From positions 1 to 12,708 of the forward strand of contig QNAG01000062.1 of assembly GCA_003641415.1 (NCBI GenBank): a stretch of 12,708 nucleotides of DNA. The letters are read 5' to 3'. The translations under genes and the position numbers were made by a program. The stretch's first letter is position 1. Each line of letters starts with the position of its first letter. The notes below the pieces were generated by a model. The model was given only the letters and a program-made list of their open reading frames with translations. It made no database searches and had not been told where the DNA came from. Of this stretch, positions 12,539 through 12,708 are shown in pieces. The stretch comes from Candidatus Zixiibacteriota bacterium (GTDB taxonomy: Bacteria > Zixibacteria > MSB-5A5 > GN15 > FEB-12).

Positions 12539-12708
12539 ATAGATAAAGTAAGCGCGGCTGTGCCGCAACCATTCCTATCACGCGTAGGCTGAGGGCTTGT
12601 CTCCCAGCAATCTACCGGCGGACACAAGGCCCGCCGCTACGCGAGGTTGAGGTTAGAGGAAACCAATCTTACCCTCTAAAGCTTCGGGCGACTTGATCAC
12701 ACTATTAT
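12539..12708. other. Intergenic repeat-bearing right edge
   Basis: No gene is seen. The stretch holds a small GCGGC-TGT-GCCGC hairpin (12554-12566) without a T tract, a GGGCTTGTCTCC 12-mer (12593-12604) also found at 195-206, and the palindromic repeat at 12616-12636. Confidence 0.5.
12616..12636. repeat. Dispersed palindromic repeat, right copy
   Basis: CGGCGG and CCGCCG enclose ACACAAGGC and are followed by CTACGCG. Read on minus, the loop is GCCTTGTGT, close to the GGCTTGTCT loop of the copy at 192-208. The trailing CTAC also recalls the CCTAC flank of the hairpins at 3818-3920. Confidence 0.5.

Noticed and set aside
12554..12566. GCGGC-TGT-GCCGC hairpin as terminator of the RHH gene
   Set aside because: The stem is 5 bp and is followed by AACCATTCC, not a T run.

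Overview
The window reads as chromosomal DNA of a didermic (Gram-negative type) bacterium. GC looks to be in the mid-40s. It carries type IV pilins, several signal-peptide proteins built from long beta-strand repeats, an HDOD regulator and families of short palindromic intergenic repeats. No 16S or other phylogenetic marker is present. The overall style resembles uncultured FCB-group or deltaproteobacterial-type lineages (candidate phylum Zixibacteria is one guess); this placement is inference only.

Layout. Positions 1-270 have no recognisable gene but hold dispersed-repeat sequence. A type IV pilin-like gene (337-825, minus) ends at a clear terminator. Divergent from it is an NtrC-family sigma54 activator, PilR-like (1065-2471, plus), followed by two paralogous major-type pilin genes (2546-2974 and 3319-3723). 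Each of the two has its own GG-N10-GC sigma54 promoter, strong Shine-Dalgarno and intrinsic terminator. The simplest reading is a local circuit in which the activator drives both pilins through sigma54. The kinase partner and the pilus assembly genes are not in the window.

Three consecutive perfect hairpins (3818-3915) separate the pilins from a translationally coupled pair of exported proteins: a 649-residue protein with about twelve 26-27-residue Gly/Asp/Tyr repeats (3984-5933), and a HEAT-repeat protein (5930-6877). Next comes an HDOD protein ending in a coiled coil and a kinase-like H-box with no ATPase domain (7013-8326).

On the minus strand, read right to left, come a CPBP-family membrane protease (11334-10558), an unlisted 52-codon small ORF (10488-10330), and a DUF4097-like protein with a signal peptide, a long helical region and an 18-residue asparagine-marked beta ladder (10308-8395). 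They lie in the same direction with no terminator seen between them.

The right end has a two-gene regulator cassette on the plus strand: a sigma-region-4 HTH fused to a C-terminal Cys/His domain (11647-12195), and a ribbon-helix-helix protein (12284-12538). A palindromic repeat at 12616-12636 is related to the one at 192-208. The most novel items are the 26-27-residue repeat protein with its HEAT partner, the sigma4-Cys/His protein, the small ORF, and the two intergenic hairpin repeat families.
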